NCBI GenBank assembly: GCA_963575745.1
Contig: CAUYUJ010021671.1
Span: 160,688 to 224,687, forward strand
Reading direction: 5' to 3'
Origin: Prorocentrum cordatum
Lineage: Eukaryota > Sar > Dinophyceae > Prorocentrales > Prorocentraceae
Length of the DNA stretch: 64,000 nt
In this document: positions 62,210-64,000 of the stretch, one piece after another
Position numbering within the stretch: position 1 is the stretch's first letter
Layout of the letters: every line of letters starts with the position of its first letter
The notes under the pieces: generated by a model
Databases searched by the model: none
What the model saw: only the letters and a program-made list of their open reading frames with translations
Told to the model about the DNA's origin: nothing
Program-made: the position numbers and the translations under genes

Positions 62210-64000
62210 TGAGTGCGCGGGCCAAGAGGGAGTAAAAGAAGGAGGGGAAACGGGCGCGATCCTCGCGGGGGGGCGCGCCGACATTGGCGTCGCAGCGCGC
62301 GGGCGATGTCGTCGGGGAGTCCCGGGGAAGCTCCTTGCGGCGGCCACGCCCAGCGTCACGAGTACTCAGAGGCAGTCGTTCTCAAACGATTGACATTCAT
62401 ATTCAAGTACACCATGCTTTGTCATACTCGAATTCATGCACGTAGACTCGCTCGCACGCAGATTCATTATCACCACCGAAAAAGTGAATCACAATTGCGG
62501 TACTCACACCTGCATATGGTTGGGTCCTCCGTCAGGCTAATTTAAGCTATGTTTGACTCCTCCTCCTGTAGAGGGACAGGCCCGACTGAAGCCTGGGCCA
62601 AGCGCGAGGGGGATGCAAGCCCCTTGGGCGCCCATGTCGAAGTTTTTCGAGCGGGGCTGGCCATCGAGAGGGAGTAAGGACGGACCGAGGTGGCAGGGAT
62701 GCAAGGGTACCCTTGGAAAGAATACCCAGCCTTACTATCGACTTCGACTGCAGTGCCACAGACAACCTGTCGTGCTGGCTCGCTGACCTGTCGTGCACCT
62801 CTTCGGCGGCACGGTGTGCCGAGGACGCGAAGCCGGCACCTGCAAGCCCTGAGGGTGCTTCGGAGGGGGGCCACGGCAGCGGAAAGGGGCACGGCAAGAA
62901 AGGGCGTGAACTTAGCTGCCCCGATACGGCACACGCAGCCCGTAGCGTGTTGACACGGAGCTCAACACGTTTACTGAGAACGCAGGTTTGGCGCGACACG
63001 CTCGCCAAGACGTGGACCAAGGCATGCTGAGCCAACACGCAGCGCGTTGACACGGACGTCTTGAACGCGGTACGTGTTGCGTTTCAACACGGGCGTACCA
63101 GGGCAGCCAAGGCGGCGTGCACCTCCTCCGAGGTCGGCTGCGCGGATGCTGTGGGCAGGAAGCGTGGCGAGGCGGGGGGCGGCCTGGTGCTGCGCTTCCA
63201 GCGGGCAGCGTCGCCGACGCGAATGCTCAAGCGACGGTTCTTGCTTGAATGCGAGAATGCCGCTCTCAGAAATAGAGCGATTTTCCCAATCGCATGAAAC
63301 AGATATGCCTGACGCGCTGGCCTTGATGTTCGTCTCGGCCTCGCACGAAGCCCAGTCACGAGTAAAACTAATATTGCTCTTCGATGGCTTCATCGTGACT
63401 GCGCCGCCTCCTAACAATTGACACTGTTTGCATTTCCCGCCAGCCTTGATCAAAAAATCCCGCGCCTCCCGTTCGGATGCAAGCTGCAAACATGAGGCTC
63501 CTCTCCCGCTGCCCTCTGGCCCTCAGTTTGCCGAACCCCTCTTTCCGCGTGCTGCCGAGTGTGCCCCTGGCCCAAGGTGCCCCCAAGAGTTCCATGGAGT
63601 GCCCCGCGGAGTTCCCCTGGAGTGGAGTGAGCTCCAGGACTCCCCATGGATCCCCATGGATTCCCGTGGATTTCCATGGATCTCCCTGGCGTGTCCCGTG
63701 GAGTCTCCCTCCGCTTGCGCCCTCCCTCTGCCTCCGCGCCCGTGCTCGCTCCGCCGGGCCGGGCCCCCCCTCTGCGGGCGCGACCGGACCAGCCCCCTCC
63801 CCGTCGACCCCTCCCCCCTCCCGTGAAGCTCCCCCCCCTTCGCGCTCGACGCCCCCCTGCCGGCCCCCTGCCCACGTCCTGCAGGGAGCCGAAGGCATCG
63901 CCACGCCAGGGGGTCGGCGTGCGGAGGCGACCAAACGGATGGAACAATCGGCGGTGGACCAACCTCCCTTTAGCAAACCTCCCCTTGATGACAACGGCCT
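62210..64000. other. no firm gene
   Basis: 62547-62602 repeats 20332-20385. The plus frame at 62750-62930 reads IDFDCSATDNLSCWLADLSC and then a Gly/His/Lys-rich tail, a weak coding hint. GCGTGTTGACACGGA and CGCGTTGACACGGA at 62945 and 63046 are short repeats. CCATGGATC repeats lie at 63640-63690. Confidence 0.45.

Overview
This window reads as nuclear DNA of a dinoflagellate, probably a GC-rich free-living one. The evidence is: a Ty1/copia polyprotein of the type common in dinoflagellates (DTAC protease site and a methyltransferase-like block ahead of the integrase); a relic of the 22-nt dinoflagellate spliced leader near 36177; a decayed non-LTR element with an RNase H domain; very high G/C at third codon positions; and a heavy load of triplet microsatellites, minisatellites and inverted-repeat elements. 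I see no operons, bacterial-style promoters, rRNA or tRNA genes. Most long open frames here are artefacts of CTC, GAC, ATC or 90-bp repeats and are left out.

Layout. 1-5 kb: CTC/GAC/ATC microsatellites, a 180-bp tandem duplication whose second copy carries a 159-bp palindromic insertion, and degenerate CCAAGAGG-type repeats. 5.7-10.3 kb (minus strand): protein-like segments with codon bias; two join cleanly through a 60-nt GT-AG intron, so part of this is probably a real intron-bearing gene of unknown function. 10.4-13.6 kb (minus): the decayed 3' half of a LINE ORF2 with a well-preserved RNase H domain. 13.6-21 kb: several families of short elements bounded by terminal inverted repeats (TIRs), plus microsatellites. 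21-36 kb: almost gene-free; tandem repeats of 12, 57-60, 66 and 75 bp, dinucleotide runs, and an AT-richer stretch of decayed GATC repeats. 36-40 kb: spliced-leader relic, a broken coiled-coil segment resembling a LINE ORF1, and a CTC run. 40-47 kb: more TIR elements, tandem duplications, and a 119-codon minus-strand coding fragment (43139-43495). 47.98-55.18 kb: the copia element, open over 2266 codons from Gag to RNase H, broken by one frameshift near 54729. 55-60 kb: TIR elements, a 34-bp-arm hairpin, GAG/GAC runs and a few candidate exons. 60.1-62.2 kb: a 90-bp satellite followed by other tandem repeats.

The recognisable proteins all belong to retroelements: one nearly complete copia, one LINE ORF2 relic and one probable LINE ORF1 relic. 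The most unusual content is the set of at least six unrelated short TIR or palindrome families. One has an empty-site paralogue in the window and another has at least seven copies. A stretch inside the copia polyprotein carries its codon-bias signal in the wrong frame. All calls were made by eye from the sequence; no database search was run.
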